From positions 1-57,474 of the IMG/VR virus record IMGVR_UViG_3300005933_000015: a stretch of DNA of 57,474 nucleotides, one strand, 5' to 3'. The notes under the pieces were generated by a model that was not told the origin of the DNA, ran no database searches, and worked only from the letters and a program-made list of their open reading frames with translations. Positions 33,233-40,830 of this stretch are shown here, piece by piece (the stretch's first letter is position 1; every line of letters begins with the position of its first letter). Source of the DNA: a virus. The position numbers and the translations under genes were made by a program.

Positions 33233-34363
33233 ATGGTTGATTTTTTAAGATTGAAAAATACCGGCAGTGATACTGTCGGCTTGCAAGCTATGTCAACATC
33301 AGATAAAGCTTGGGTAGCTTGGAAGTTTGGTTCATACATAGTTAATAATCCAAGCAACTATATGCGTATTCAAGTTTCTACTTCTAATCCAGGTGGTACT
33401 TGGGAAAACATTGGTTCTTTCGTTGATACTTTTAGGGATCCTATAGGAACTCATCCAACAACTACAGTATATTCATCTACTACAGGATTATATCAAGTTA
33501 GACAACCAAGCGTTGCAGACAGACCTTCATTAAACGATTCTAATTCACCAGTATATCTATATAACCATCCGACAAATGGATGGGGGTCTAGAATATCTTC
33601 TAGTGGGGTAAATAGTAGTTATCAATTTGAAGATTCTATGATGCCTGCTGTAGCAGCACACTTAGCAGGGTTGAATATCGGGTCTTATTCTATTCAACCA
33701 AATAATCCAGGTGGTTCTGGAAAAACCTGGATAGCAAGAGATACTATTACCGATTTTGCAAGAAGTGGAAGCACTACTACAACGCTTTGGCAATGTACTG
33801 CATCACCTTCTCCTACAGAATACAGGCCTGTCTATGCTAATGATAGTGGTACGAGCGGAGATTTTCAAGAATATAGTGACTCTGGGGTAGATACATTAGT
33901 AAAATGTATACATACTAGATCATGGAGTTCTAGTGGAGTCGGTTCTTATGTATTTCAAACTTCTGCACCAACAACAGGTACTTGGGTTAAGATGGGTGCG
34001 TCTATAACAGATACTCGACAAACTGTATCACCTAGTTCTTATGTAAGCAACACTTCCGGAAATTTCACCGGATACTACGCAAGAGATTATGCTGGGACAT
34101 ACACTGGCACTTACATTAGGGATTTTGCTGGCGCATATGCTGGGGCGTATAGGATGATTTTTTCGGGATTTGCAGGTCCGCAATATGTAGGATATTATAC
34201 AGGATATTATAGAGGGTATTTCACTGGAAATTATACTGGATACTTCCGCACGAATTATGCCGGAACATATACTGCTTATTACACCGGATATTACGCTGGT
34301 GCTACTGTGACCAGTAACAAAGAAACTGTATCTTCAAAATCACTATGGTTGAGAACTGCTTAA
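33233..34363 (+). CDS. virion adhesin-like protein with aromatic Y-x-G repeats (376 aa)
   Basis: N-terminal domain of about 100 residues (LRLKNTGSDTVGLQAMSTSD, WVAWKFGSYIV), a middle with Trp/Ser/Thr-rich beta segments (WQCTASPSPTEYRPVYAND), and a C-terminal region (about 275-360) with more than a dozen Tyr/Phe-x-Gly-x-Tyr steps (for example GYYTGYYRGYFTGNYTGYF). Such aromatic-glycine repeats occur in some marine phage structural proteins; they may form a stacked beta-solenoid or a carbohydrate-binding surface. No known enzymatic motif. Lies between fibre genes and the accessory island. Confidence 0.7.
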   Translation: MVDFLRLKNTGSDTVGLQAMSTSDKAWVAWKFGSYIVNNPSNYMRIQVSTSNPGGTWENIGSFVDTFRDPIGTHPTTTVYSSTTGLYQVRQPSVADRPSLNDSNSPVYLYNHPTNGWGSRISSSGVNSSYQFEDSMMPAVAAHLAGLNIGSYSIQPNNPGGSGKTWIARDTITDFARSGSTTTTLWQCTASPSPTEYRPVYANDSGTSGDFQEYSDSGVDTLVKCIHTRSWSSSGVGSYVFQTSAPTTGTWVKMGASITDTRQTVSPSSYVSNTSGNFTGYYARDYAGTYTGTYIRDFAGAYAGAYRMIFSGFAGPQYVGYYTGYYRGYFTGNYTGYFRTNYAGTYTAYYTGYYAGATVTSNKETVSSKSLWLRTA

Positions 34364-34382
34364 CATATTAAGGAATTATAAA

Positions 34383-34925
34383 ATGGCAAATTTTATCTCG
34401 TCGACATTCGCAGAACCTCATTGGCAGGATATTCAGACAAAGAGCGTGATCCGCGCAAAGATGATCCACAACTATGACGACGGAAGTTCTAGACAATTCG
34501 ATTGTTCTATATCAAAACCTGCTGTTGAGGGCGAATCTAATCCTGACTGGGACTTTATCATGGATAAGTATGGTGAAGAATTCGTAACAGAATCGACGAC
34601 AGAAGTTATTCAGAAAATTCGAATGAGTGTAGAAAAATCTAGGATTGAAGACGACTCTAGAAAAAAGAAAGAAGAAAGTTTCGCCAAGCAAGAAATACTC
34701 TTTGCGATTAAGTTAGAAGCGTTCGAAATTGAAGAAATTAAAAATTCTAAAAACAGAGAATTAAAGGCGAAGATTCGGAAATCTAAGTCTGTTACTGAAG
34801 TGCAAGCGTATACTACTATTTTATTGATGAAAGAATTTGAGAATGCTAAATCAGAGCCAGCGCCAACAGCAAAACCTGCAACCAAGAAACCCTCTGTCAA
34901 GAAGGAAGAGTCCAGCCAAGAGTAA
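34383..34925 (+). CDS. conserved virion-associated protein with coiled coil (180 aa)
   Basis: N-terminal strand region (FAEPHWQDIQTKSVIRAKMI), an acidic middle, then a long charged coiled coil (about 80-140; KSRIEDDSRKKKEESFAKQE) and a Pro/Lys/Ala-rich tail. No enzyme motif. It may be a chaperone or a fibre-associated factor; inference. AAGGAA ribosome site. The last 89 bases overlap the longest reading of the next gene in another frame. Confidence 0.68.
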   Translation: MANFISSTFAEPHWQDIQTKSVIRAKMIHNYDDGSSRQFDCSISKPAVEGESNPDWDFIMDKYGEEFVTESTTEVIQKIRMSVEKSRIEDDSRKKKEESFAKQEILFAIKLEAFEIEEIKNSKNRELKAKIRKSKSVTEVQAYTTILLMKEFENAKSEPAPTAKPATKKPSVKKEESSQE

Positions 34926-35664
34926 CGGGTTTTTAATTGTAGCGTCAGTATCTTCTGGATATTATGACTCGGCAATTAACCTTGCTGGTTCTATACTAGA
35001 TTTCTATCCCGAGGCGAAAATAGCACTTTTTACTGAGAAAGAGTTATTTAAAGAAGAACATCGCCACCTCTTCGACTATGTAGAATCTAATTCACCACAT
35101 CATATTCGTGCTAAGTTATGGGCACTTCCCCGCTCACCTTATGCAACAACTGTCTATATAGATGCTGATTGTGAGGTGCGCGATGAAGAAATCTCAGAAG
35201 CATTCTCCCTATTAGATTCCCAAGAACTAGACATTGCAACAACTGCCGTGCGAGATTACTCTGGCGCATTTGTGTATTTTGATGACAACGGTGAGCAGAC
35301 TAAACTTGCTCATCATTGTGGGGTATTTGTATATAACGATAAACCGCAGACTTTAGAGTTTATGCAATCTTGGTGGGAAGAATACCTAGAGCAAGTTTCC
35401 GGAGAGTGGAACTATCCTCATGACAGGCGCTTAAAGCCTTGGGATCAATACACATTTTGGCGGTTGCTTCGTGACACTAGATACTCTACAAGTGTTAAAG
35501 TAGGATTCATAGAAGGCGAGGATGCTCGTTGGAATTTTGTGAATAACTATAAACTTGAAGAGGTCACTAAAGACCCTATTATATTTCATTACACATTAGC
35601 AAAAGATTTCATAGATGCAGGTCGTCTCAATAAAAAACAAACAACTACTCCAGATACTGAATGA
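34837..35664 (+). CDS. glycosyltransferase-like protein (GT-A fold); start uncertain
   Basis: A nucleotide-sugar transferase-type protein: the fold begins at NGFLIVASVSSGYYDSAINL, has FTEKELF, then the metal-binding VYIDADCEVRD (DxD), HHCGVFVYNDKPQ, and WDQYTFWRLL. The start is a problem: the fold begins exactly after the upstream stop (34925) and no ATG, GTG or TTG lies there; the first possible ATG (34837) adds 28 basic residues that lie within the upstream gene. A non-standard ATT at 34936 or a +1 shift out of the upstream gene are alternatives. First gene of the island; target sugar acceptor unknown. Confidence 0.7.
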   Translation: MRMLNQSQRQQQNLQPRNPLSRRKSPAKSNGFLIVASVSSGYYDSAINLAGSILDFYPEAKIALFTEKELFKEEHRHLFDYVESNSPHHIRAKLWALPRSPYATTVYIDADCEVRDEEISEAFSLLDSQELDIATTAVRDYSGAFVYFDDNGEQTKLAHHCGVFVYNDKPQTLEFMQSWWEEYLEQVSGEWNYPHDRRLKPWDQYTFWRLLRDTRYSTSVKVGFIEGEDARWNFVNNYKLEEVTKDPIIFHYTLAKDFIDAGRLNKKQTTTPDTE

Positions 35665-36256
35665 TTTTAAAGACTGGATGTTTACTGAACCAGTTAATAT
35701 TATTCATGATAAAAAGTTATTTGATCATAAATTACTTTCTTCTATTTCTGCAGAAGAAGGCACTTCTCAAGAATTTCTTAATGATCGTCTAAGCAAAGAC
35801 CCTTATGAAACGGGGTTCCCTTTATACTCTAAAGGGTTTGATATAGGTAATGATAAAAATTCTTGTGATGAGTGGGAATCCGTGTCTAAGAAGATGGACA
35901 TTGATATGATAGAAGCGATTGGTGTTAAGTTCAGCGCTCTGAAGATGTACTATCCTGAAGACGGGTTTATCGGCTGGCATAATAACTGCAACTGTCCAGG
36001 ATACAACTTGGTTATGTCATACAGCGAAACCGGAAACGGATACTTTCAGTATCTAGACCCAACGACCAAGCAAATAGTTCGTATGCAAGATGTTCCAGGA
36101 TGGAGCGCTAAGGTGGGTTACTTCGGATCGTTCACAGAACCTGATAAAATCTTTTGGCATTGCGCTCGTACTCATGAGCCTAGAATTACAGTATCTTACG
36201 TGACACCAGACCAATACATGTGGGAATGCATGATAGAGGATATTCAGAGCGAGTAA
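35615..36256 (+). CDS. 2OG/AspH-type oxygenase-like protein (213 aa)
   Basis: Cupin-fold hydroxylase-like protein. The key region is YYPEDGFIGWHNNCNCPGYN with His122 and Asn124 in the HxD place, then FWHCARTHEPRITVSYV with His182 as distal iron ligand and Arg190 as 2OG contact. The acidic ligand is replaced by Asn, as in AspH-type enzymes that use two His, or it may be catalytically weak. Overlaps the upstream transferase by 50 bases (a start at Met22, 35678, would remove this). Its end overlaps the convergent gene by 13 bases. Substrate unknown. Confidence 0.65.
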   Translation: MQVVSIKNKQLLQILNDFKDWMFTEPVNIIHDKKLFDHKLLSSISAEEGTSQEFLNDRLSKDPYETGFPLYSKGFDIGNDKNSCDEWESVSKKMDIDMIEAIGVKFSALKMYYPEDGFIGWHNNCNCPGYNLVMSYSETGNGYFQYLDPTTKQIVRMQDVPGWSAKVGYFGSFTEPDKIFWHCARTHEPRITVSYVTPDQYMWECMIEDIQSE

Positions 36257-36894
36257 TATTGCTTAGACAAATCGCCATTGTATAAACATATCATCCTCTC
36301 GGGCATATCATACACACCATCTACCATTCTAGAATGTCTTTTTGGGTCTCTCTGATCATACCCCCAAACTTTACAATAAACCCAATGTGAAGGTAGAACG
36401 TTTATATGGTCTATAAACTCTTGCTCCATAAAGTCATCATTCCCATCATACTTCAATTGATAGTAGTTGGGATCTTGTATAAATCGATTTTGAAATATAC
36501 TACACTGCGCATCCCATATCATTATGCTACTATTGATAGAAGTTAGCCCATCAGTAGGACCAAGTACACTTTTCCACTCAGCAGGAATAACATAAACTCC
36601 TTTGGTTGGCGCATAAGACAATATCTCGTCTATGTTGTTTTGAATATCTATGTCTAGATCAAAGAATACATTATGCCCTTCTAGGGTTAGTATCCACAGT
36701 TTCCACCAATAAGACTCCACATCATTTTTAGGCAATTCTGTTATTTGAATACCGCTGTCGATGTCACTTGGGTCTTCGGTAAAGCATATAAAATTAAACT
36801 TTATAGTGGTATTATCTTGAACTAACTTATATAAACGGTTTACATGAGCGGCAGAATACTTGTCGCCCCATTTTAGACAGATTACATTTACCAT
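36244..36894 (-). CDS. glycosyltransferase-like protein, array copy 3 (216 aa)
   Basis: GT-A-type protein closely related to those at 37301 and 38389. Each copy opens with a strand and the phrase WGDKYS, here VNVICLKWGDKYSAAHVNRL, then ends strand 4 with the DxD-containing FFDLDIDIQNN (Asp79, Asp81) and has SINSSIMIWDA, a typical GT8-like block. Last gene of the alternating minus-strand array. The ATG overlaps the end of the methyltransferase-like gene (ATGGTAA). It should transfer a sugar from a nucleotide donor; neither donor nor acceptor can be read from sequence. Confidence 0.75.
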   Translation of the reverse strand: MVNVICLKWGDKYSAAHVNRLYKLVQDNTTIKFNFICFTEDPSDIDSGIQITELPKNDVESYWWKLWILTLEGHNVFFDLDIDIQNNIDEILSYAPTKGVYVIPAEWKSVLGPTDGLTSINSSIMIWDAQCSIFQNRFIQDPNYYQLKYDGNDDFMEQEFIDHINVLPSHWVYCKVWGYDQRDPKRHSRMVDGVYDMPERMICLYNGDLSKQYYSL

Positions 36895-37304
36895 TTCTCA
36901 CCTACAATCGTATAGTAATTGACTCCATTAAACTTTGTGGTAGATGCAAAATTTACTTCATCTAGTTGAGACTGTTCAATAAGAGCCTCTTTAGATGTTG
37001 TTCTATTGACATGTTCGTCGCAATACCTATTGTTAGACTGTAGTAAGTAAGTTGCTGGTAGAGTTATTACTCGCATTGGATACATGTGTTCGCAGCATAG
37101 GTTTATGATTAAGTTGTGAGTGCCATTATTTATTTCTTCAAACCTATAATTAACATTAGACACCTTATCAATCCAGTCTATCTGATCATACTTGGTGAAT
37201 GGTAGCTCTGCACCGGAAACAGATCCCAGTATCAAAACATGCTTATCAACATGAAGTTCCATCACCCGCATTATTTCTATTGCATATTCCGCAGATAATT
37301 TCAT
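36888..37304 (-). CDS. degenerate methyltransferase-like protein, array copy 2 (138 aa)
   Basis: Clearly related to the C-terminal half of the methyltransferase-like protein at 47778: INLCCEHMYPM, YLLQSNNRYCDEHVN, QSQLDEVNF and NYYTIVGEKW match INTSCEHIT, VLQSNNYEIKEHV and the end motif there. The N-terminal SAM site is reduced to VLILGSVSGAE, and the DIDP acidic motif is missing, so SAM binding is doubtful. It may act as a binding or partner protein for the neighbouring glycosyltransferases. Start ATGA overlaps the upstream gene. Confidence 0.65.
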   Translation of the reverse strand: MKLSAEYAIEIMRVMELHVDKHVLILGSVSGAELPFTKYDQIDWIDKVSNVNYRFEEINNGTHNLIINLCCEHMYPMRVITLPATYLLQSNNRYCDEHVNRTTSKEALIEQSQLDEVNFASTTKFNGVNYYTIVGEKW

Positions 37305-37969
37305 AACATACCTAGTTCATGCATTTCGAGTTGACCTGGCTGAGTTTCAAAGGTATATATGATAGGTTCTACTGAAGGAGTTTCATTATGATAGGATGCA
37401 ACTAATGGCCTAGGAACAAAGTCAAATTTACTCATATGTTCTGAACTCAAGTAGTTGTCAGAACCATTTATACATACAAAAAATATGTACTCAGAGTTCT
37501 TCACTATATGTTCCCATATTTCCTTGGTATCAGAGGTGTCTTCCCAAACAATTATGCTGCTATTGGTAACTCCACGATAACAAAGATATGCATTATGCGC
37601 GGAGTTTATACCAGCATCGTCTTGCCAGTGTGATCTATTAATCAGTATCTTATTTGCGTGAAGTTCTGTAATTTTATTTAAATTACCTTGAATCAGTATA
37701 TCCAAGTCTAGATATACTTTCTTTCCCATGATACCCCAACAATTAGGTTCCCATATATTGCACTTGGGTTTATCCGGAAAGCGACCATCCATAATAGGTT
37801 GGAATTTGCTAAACGGTAGTTCTATCGCACCATCTATACCTAATACTTTATCTGTTTGGCAATAGAACGCAAATTCGCCAATGTAATTATCCTTTACAGA
37901 TTCATACAACTTCTGCACATATTTGGTACTGTACTTATCGCCCCATAAAGAACAAATGAAACTAATCAT
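37301..37969 (-). CDS. glycosyltransferase-like protein, array copy 2 (222 aa)
   Basis: Second transferase of the array. I start at ATG 37969, which overlaps the previous stop (ATGATTAG), where the family start ISFICSLWGDKYSTKYVQ begins; a longer reading to 38026 adds residues inside the upstream gene. DxD at VYLDLDILIQG (Asp88, Asp90), then GVTNSSIIVWED. A Cys-containing insertion WEPNCWGIMG precedes the DxD, differing from the other copies. Probably a different donor or acceptor than its neighbours; inference. Confidence 0.75.
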   Translation of the reverse strand: MISFICSLWGDKYSTKYVQKLYESVKDNYIGEFAFYCQTDKVLGIDGAIELPFSKFQPIMDGRFPDKPKCNIWEPNCWGIMGKKVYLDLDILIQGNLNKITELHANKILINRSHWQDDAGINSAHNAYLCYRGVTNSSIIVWEDTSDTKEIWEHIVKNSEYIFFVCINGSDNYLSSEHMSKFDFVPRPLVASYHNETPSVEPIIYTFETQPGQLEMHELGML

Positions 37970-38396
37970 TTCTACCCCATACAATGTAAGAATTAATTCT
38001 ACGATGTGCGATGTGTTTAGTCGCATATACGGTATGTATATTATTCTGCGTTATTAATTGCTTGCAAGAAGTGACTACATTACAATCGCCAGGATGGTTA
38101 TCATCACCGCCGCATATAATTAATACACCATTATATAATTTACCGATTGGATAAGTTTTCTGAGCATTCATATGAATAATGCAATTTGAAAGAGGAGGAG
38201 TCTCAAATATAACATCTACTATATTGCAATTAGAAATATTCTTAAACTTAGGGTCTATATCATAATATGTTAAAGAAATACCCATTGGTGCAACAACCGC
38301 AAATTCATTAAATGTATTCCCCGGAGCAATTATAGATGCATCTAATTCACCCGACTCTAACAACCATTCTATTGCTTGGTAAGTATCTTCACGCAT
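37962..38396 (-). CDS. methyltransferase-like protein, array copy 1 (144 aa)
   Basis: Shares with the full-length relative at 47778 the acidic SAM-site motif YYDIDPKFK and the following 'N-I-V-D' spacing, then CIIHMNAQKTYPIG (equivalent of CEHMYPM in the 36888 copy). It is shorter than normal class I methyltransferases (about 200 aa) and its glycine motif I is modified (IIAPGNTFNEF). I start at ATG 38396, overlapping the previous stop (ATGCGTGA); the longer reading lies inside the upstream gene. Function uncertain, perhaps methylation of a glycan. Confidence 0.65.
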   Translation of the reverse strand: MREDTYQAIEWLLESGELDASIIAPGNTFNEFAVVAPMGISLTYYDIDPKFKNISNCNIVDVIFETPPLSNCIIHMNAQKTYPIGKLYNGVLIICGGDDNHPGDCNVVTSCKQLITQNNIHTVYATKHIAHRRINSYIVWGRND

Positions 38397-39120
38397 CGTA
38401 GGACTCCCATAATTCCTTAGCCCACCCCTTGGTCTCATGAAGTTCTAATGCGTCCTTAGCGGTCCGATTAAGACGGATGTGAGAGGTGTTGAATAGTGCT
38501 ATCTTGTGTCCAACTTTCTTCTCATTAAGAGCGTTATCATAATTGTAATTGTACGCTATGCCTTCATCCCAAGTGTCTAATCTATCTTTCCAGTAATGTT
38601 GATAAAACAAATACTTATCTAACGAGTTATATGTAAAGAATATCTTCTCAGAGTTTTCTTGTGTATAATCATATAACCATTGACCACTATCACTCGACCA
38701 ATATACAAACGAACTATTGATATGACACGATGCACCGCGCCCATAATTAAACATTGTTCGTTTTTGTAAATCGAACCAGTAATTGAATATCAACTTTGGT
38801 TTAGTGCTCTTTGTTGTAACTAATTCAGTTATGTTGTCATGTATTAGTACATCTAAGTCGATCCATACATTATGTTCCTCATGAGATAAGTTAAACAAAC
38901 ATAACTTCTCCCTAGTGAATACTCTATCCTTGGGATAATTAAATCGATCAAAGGAATTGTAATCTATAATATATACTTCAGGGCGAATACCTTTTTTATC
39001 ATCTGTTATGCAGTGAAATTTAAATGGCGCATCAATGTGCTTCACTAATGAACCATATAGTCGGTTAACATAGTCGCAGGAATATTTGTCTCCCCATTTA
39101 AATGTAAATATATTAATCAT
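38389..39120 (-). CDS. glycosyltransferase-like protein, array copy 1 (243 aa)
   Basis: First gene of the minus-strand array. Same family opening INIFTFKWGDKYSCDYVNRL, DxD at VWIDLDVLIHDN (Asp88, Asp90), HINSSFVYWSS, and C-terminal helix. The gene is divergent from the radical SAM gene at 39132, with only 11 bases between the start codons, so the promoters must lie inside the opposite genes or be shared; TATAGATA on the minus strand (39132-39125) is one mismatch from a late promoter. Its stop overlaps the next start. Confidence 0.75.
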   Translation of the reverse strand: MINIFTFKWGDKYSCDYVNRLYGSLVKHIDAPFKFHCITDDKKGIRPEVYIIDYNSFDRFNYPKDRVFTREKLCLFNLSHEEHNVWIDLDVLIHDNITELVTTKSTKPKLIFNYWFDLQKRTMFNYGRGASCHINSSFVYWSSDSGQWLYDYTQENSEKIFFTYNSLDKYLFYQHYWKDRLDTWDEGIAYNYNYDNALNEKKVGHKIALFNTSHIRLNRTAKDALELHETKGWAKELWESYDA

Positions 39121-39131
39121 ACCATATCTAT

Positions 39132-40100
39132 ATGCAAGAAGTTAGAATACCATTAAAGAATATTATCAAGTTCGGTCAGAGAACTATGCTTGAGGATGAT
39201 GTATTTAATGTAAGTTGGATATTAGGAAGATTCTGCAACTATAAATGCTCGTACTGTTGGCCATACGCAAATAGTAGCACATTAGACTTTTCCGAACTTT
39301 ATACTTATAAATCTGTAGTGGACCGTATCCACGCCCAAAGCAGCGCAAATGGTTTTTCAAAAATACATTGGAGTTTATCTGGGGGCGAACCTACAACATA
39401 CAAACATTTGATTGAGTTGGTTAGTCATATAGCAGAGTATGAAGAAGAACAAACGATCCATATGACTAGCAACATAAGCCCTGGAATTAAATGGTGGGAT
39501 AAGTGGGAGCGAGATACTAGAAAATTCGCAAGGCGTTCTATCACAGCAAGTTTTCATGCAGAGTTTGCTAAGGAGAATAAGTTCATAGAGAAGTGTTTAC
39601 ATCTAAACAAATTAGGTATTCGCTTGGTGGTCAATCAAGTAATGGTTCCAGAACTATTTGGTGAGACATATGCAAGACTTGCTAAGATGTATGAACTAGG
39701 TATTAATGTTACGATGAAACCTCAAAGTGACGAAACTGCAAGTTCAATTGTATATGGATATACCGAAGAAATGCTTTCATTAATGCAACAAGGGTTTCCA
39801 CAGAAGTATGACGGCAGGGAAATTTCACAGATCGTTATGCATGATGTTGGCGGTGAAACTTATTACATGGATCAAGCAGAGAGGTTCAATGCGTTTGGGT
39901 TTAATGAGTTTTCTGGATGGAAATGTAATGCAGGATATCAAGGGTTGATAATTCGAGGAGATACTATTAAACGGGGTTACTCATGTAATGATGAACCTAT
40001 AGGAAACCTACAAGAATTTAAATTATTCTCTAGTCCAGTAAAGTGTTCCACTCCACGGTGCGTCAGTTCAGCAGATAGTAAGATACCTAAGTTTAAATAA
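39132..40100 (+). CDS. radical SAM enzyme A (C-terminal Cys motif type, 322 aa)
   Basis: Radical SAM protein with the CxxxCxxC cluster motif at FCNYKCSYC (Cys35, Cys39, Cys42), the SAM-binding SGGEPTTYK, and a TIM-barrel-like middle. The C-terminal part GWKCNAGYQGLIIRGDTIKR ... YSCN ... KCSTPRCVSSAD carries further Cys residues that could bind an auxiliary [4Fe-4S] cluster, like SPASM/twitch proteins that modify peptides or sugars. Related to the enzymes at 43652 and 45362 through the W-x-x-G-x-CNY core and the C-terminal GW-C-NAG block. Tail-to-tail overlap of 8 bases with the oxygenase gene. Confidence 0.82.
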   Translation: MQEVRIPLKNIIKFGQRTMLEDDVFNVSWILGRFCNYKCSYCWPYANSSTLDFSELYTYKSVVDRIHAQSSANGFSKIHWSLSGGEPTTYKHLIELVSHIAEYEEEQTIHMTSNISPGIKWWDKWERDTRKFARRSITASFHAEFAKENKFIEKCLHLNKLGIRLVVNQVMVPELFGETYARLAKMYELGINVTMKPQSDETASSIVYGYTEEMLSLMQQGFPQKYDGREISQIVMHDVGGETYYMDQAERFNAFGFNEFSGWKCNAGYQGLIIRGDTIKRGYSCNDEPIGNLQEFKLFSSPVKCSTPRCVSSADSKIPKFK

Positions 40101-40788
40101 TTTCTAAACCAAATTGAGATGGGAGCATTTCTTGAACAAGTTCTATGTGGTTTGGCTCAATATCAAATGATACTGTAGATGCAGTTTCAACCTTAAAATT
40201 GTCAATTATACTTCGTTTGTTTGCACGGTTTAACCACGGACTTATTATACTATCAAACACATATCTAAACTGATAAAATGTACTATCTTTCAGTTGTATC
40301 TTTACTCGCACGGCGGAATTTAACATACAGTGCCGTAGAAGTTTCCTAACAACTAATTGATATCTATCAGACTCGCCGAAGTTACATGCAGTATGAATAT
40401 ATCCCGCGTCCATATGATACCATTTCCCATCTGGCATCAGTTTATGCATAACCTCGTCTGAAAGATTTATAAGGTACGACATCTCGGATGCAATGGTTAA
40501 ATGATATCTATCATCGATATCAGCATGTGATAGGTATGATTGTCCTGGCGAAAGTTTAATAATCCTAGCCTCACCTATTTCAATATCATTTAAAGAACAT
40601 ATTATATTTTCCCAAACCGTATTGATAAATTTAGGTTTACATTTCCACGGATCATAAAAGAAATTTCCAGTGGGTTCGTTAATAACGGTTTTAGAATCTA
40701 TAACAGGCAAGTTATTATTTGCTTGCAGTAAGTCATCTGGTGTTACGCTATATTTTGTAGGTGTTATCATTCTGGCATATATATTCAT
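40093..40788 (-). CDS. aspartyl/asparaginyl beta-hydroxylase-like oxygenase (231 aa)
   Basis: Fe(II)/2OG oxygenase of AspH type. Core: ARIIKLSPGQSYLSHADIDDRYHL with His88 and Asp90, then WYHMDAGYIHTACNFGESDRYQLV with His132 and Arg142. A C-terminal domain of about 80 residues (KIQLKDSTFYQFRYVFDS) is of unknown type. It lies between two radical SAM genes on the other strand. Expected to hydroxylate an amino-acid or sugar group. The upstream region contains CTAAATAC, a poor late-promoter look-alike. Confidence 0.75.
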   Translation of the reverse strand: MNIYARMITPTKYSVTPDDLLQANNNLPVIDSKTVINEPTGNFFYDPWKCKPKFINTVWENIICSLNDIEIGEARIIKLSPGQSYLSHADIDDRYHLTIASEMSYLINLSDEVMHKLMPDGKWYHMDAGYIHTACNFGESDRYQLVVRKLLRHCMLNSAVRVKIQLKDSTFYQFRYVFDSIISPWLNRANKRSIIDNFKVETASTVSFDIEPNHIELVQEMLPSQFGLEII

Positions 40789-40830
40789 GAGGAACTTTAG
40801 TATTTAGTTTAATTAGTTAGGAAATTTTTA

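Noticed and set aside
39125-39132. TATAGATA on the minus strand as a late promoter for the GT array
   Set aside because: One mismatch to TATAAATA and only 5 bases from the start codon; kept only as a remark in the gene entry.
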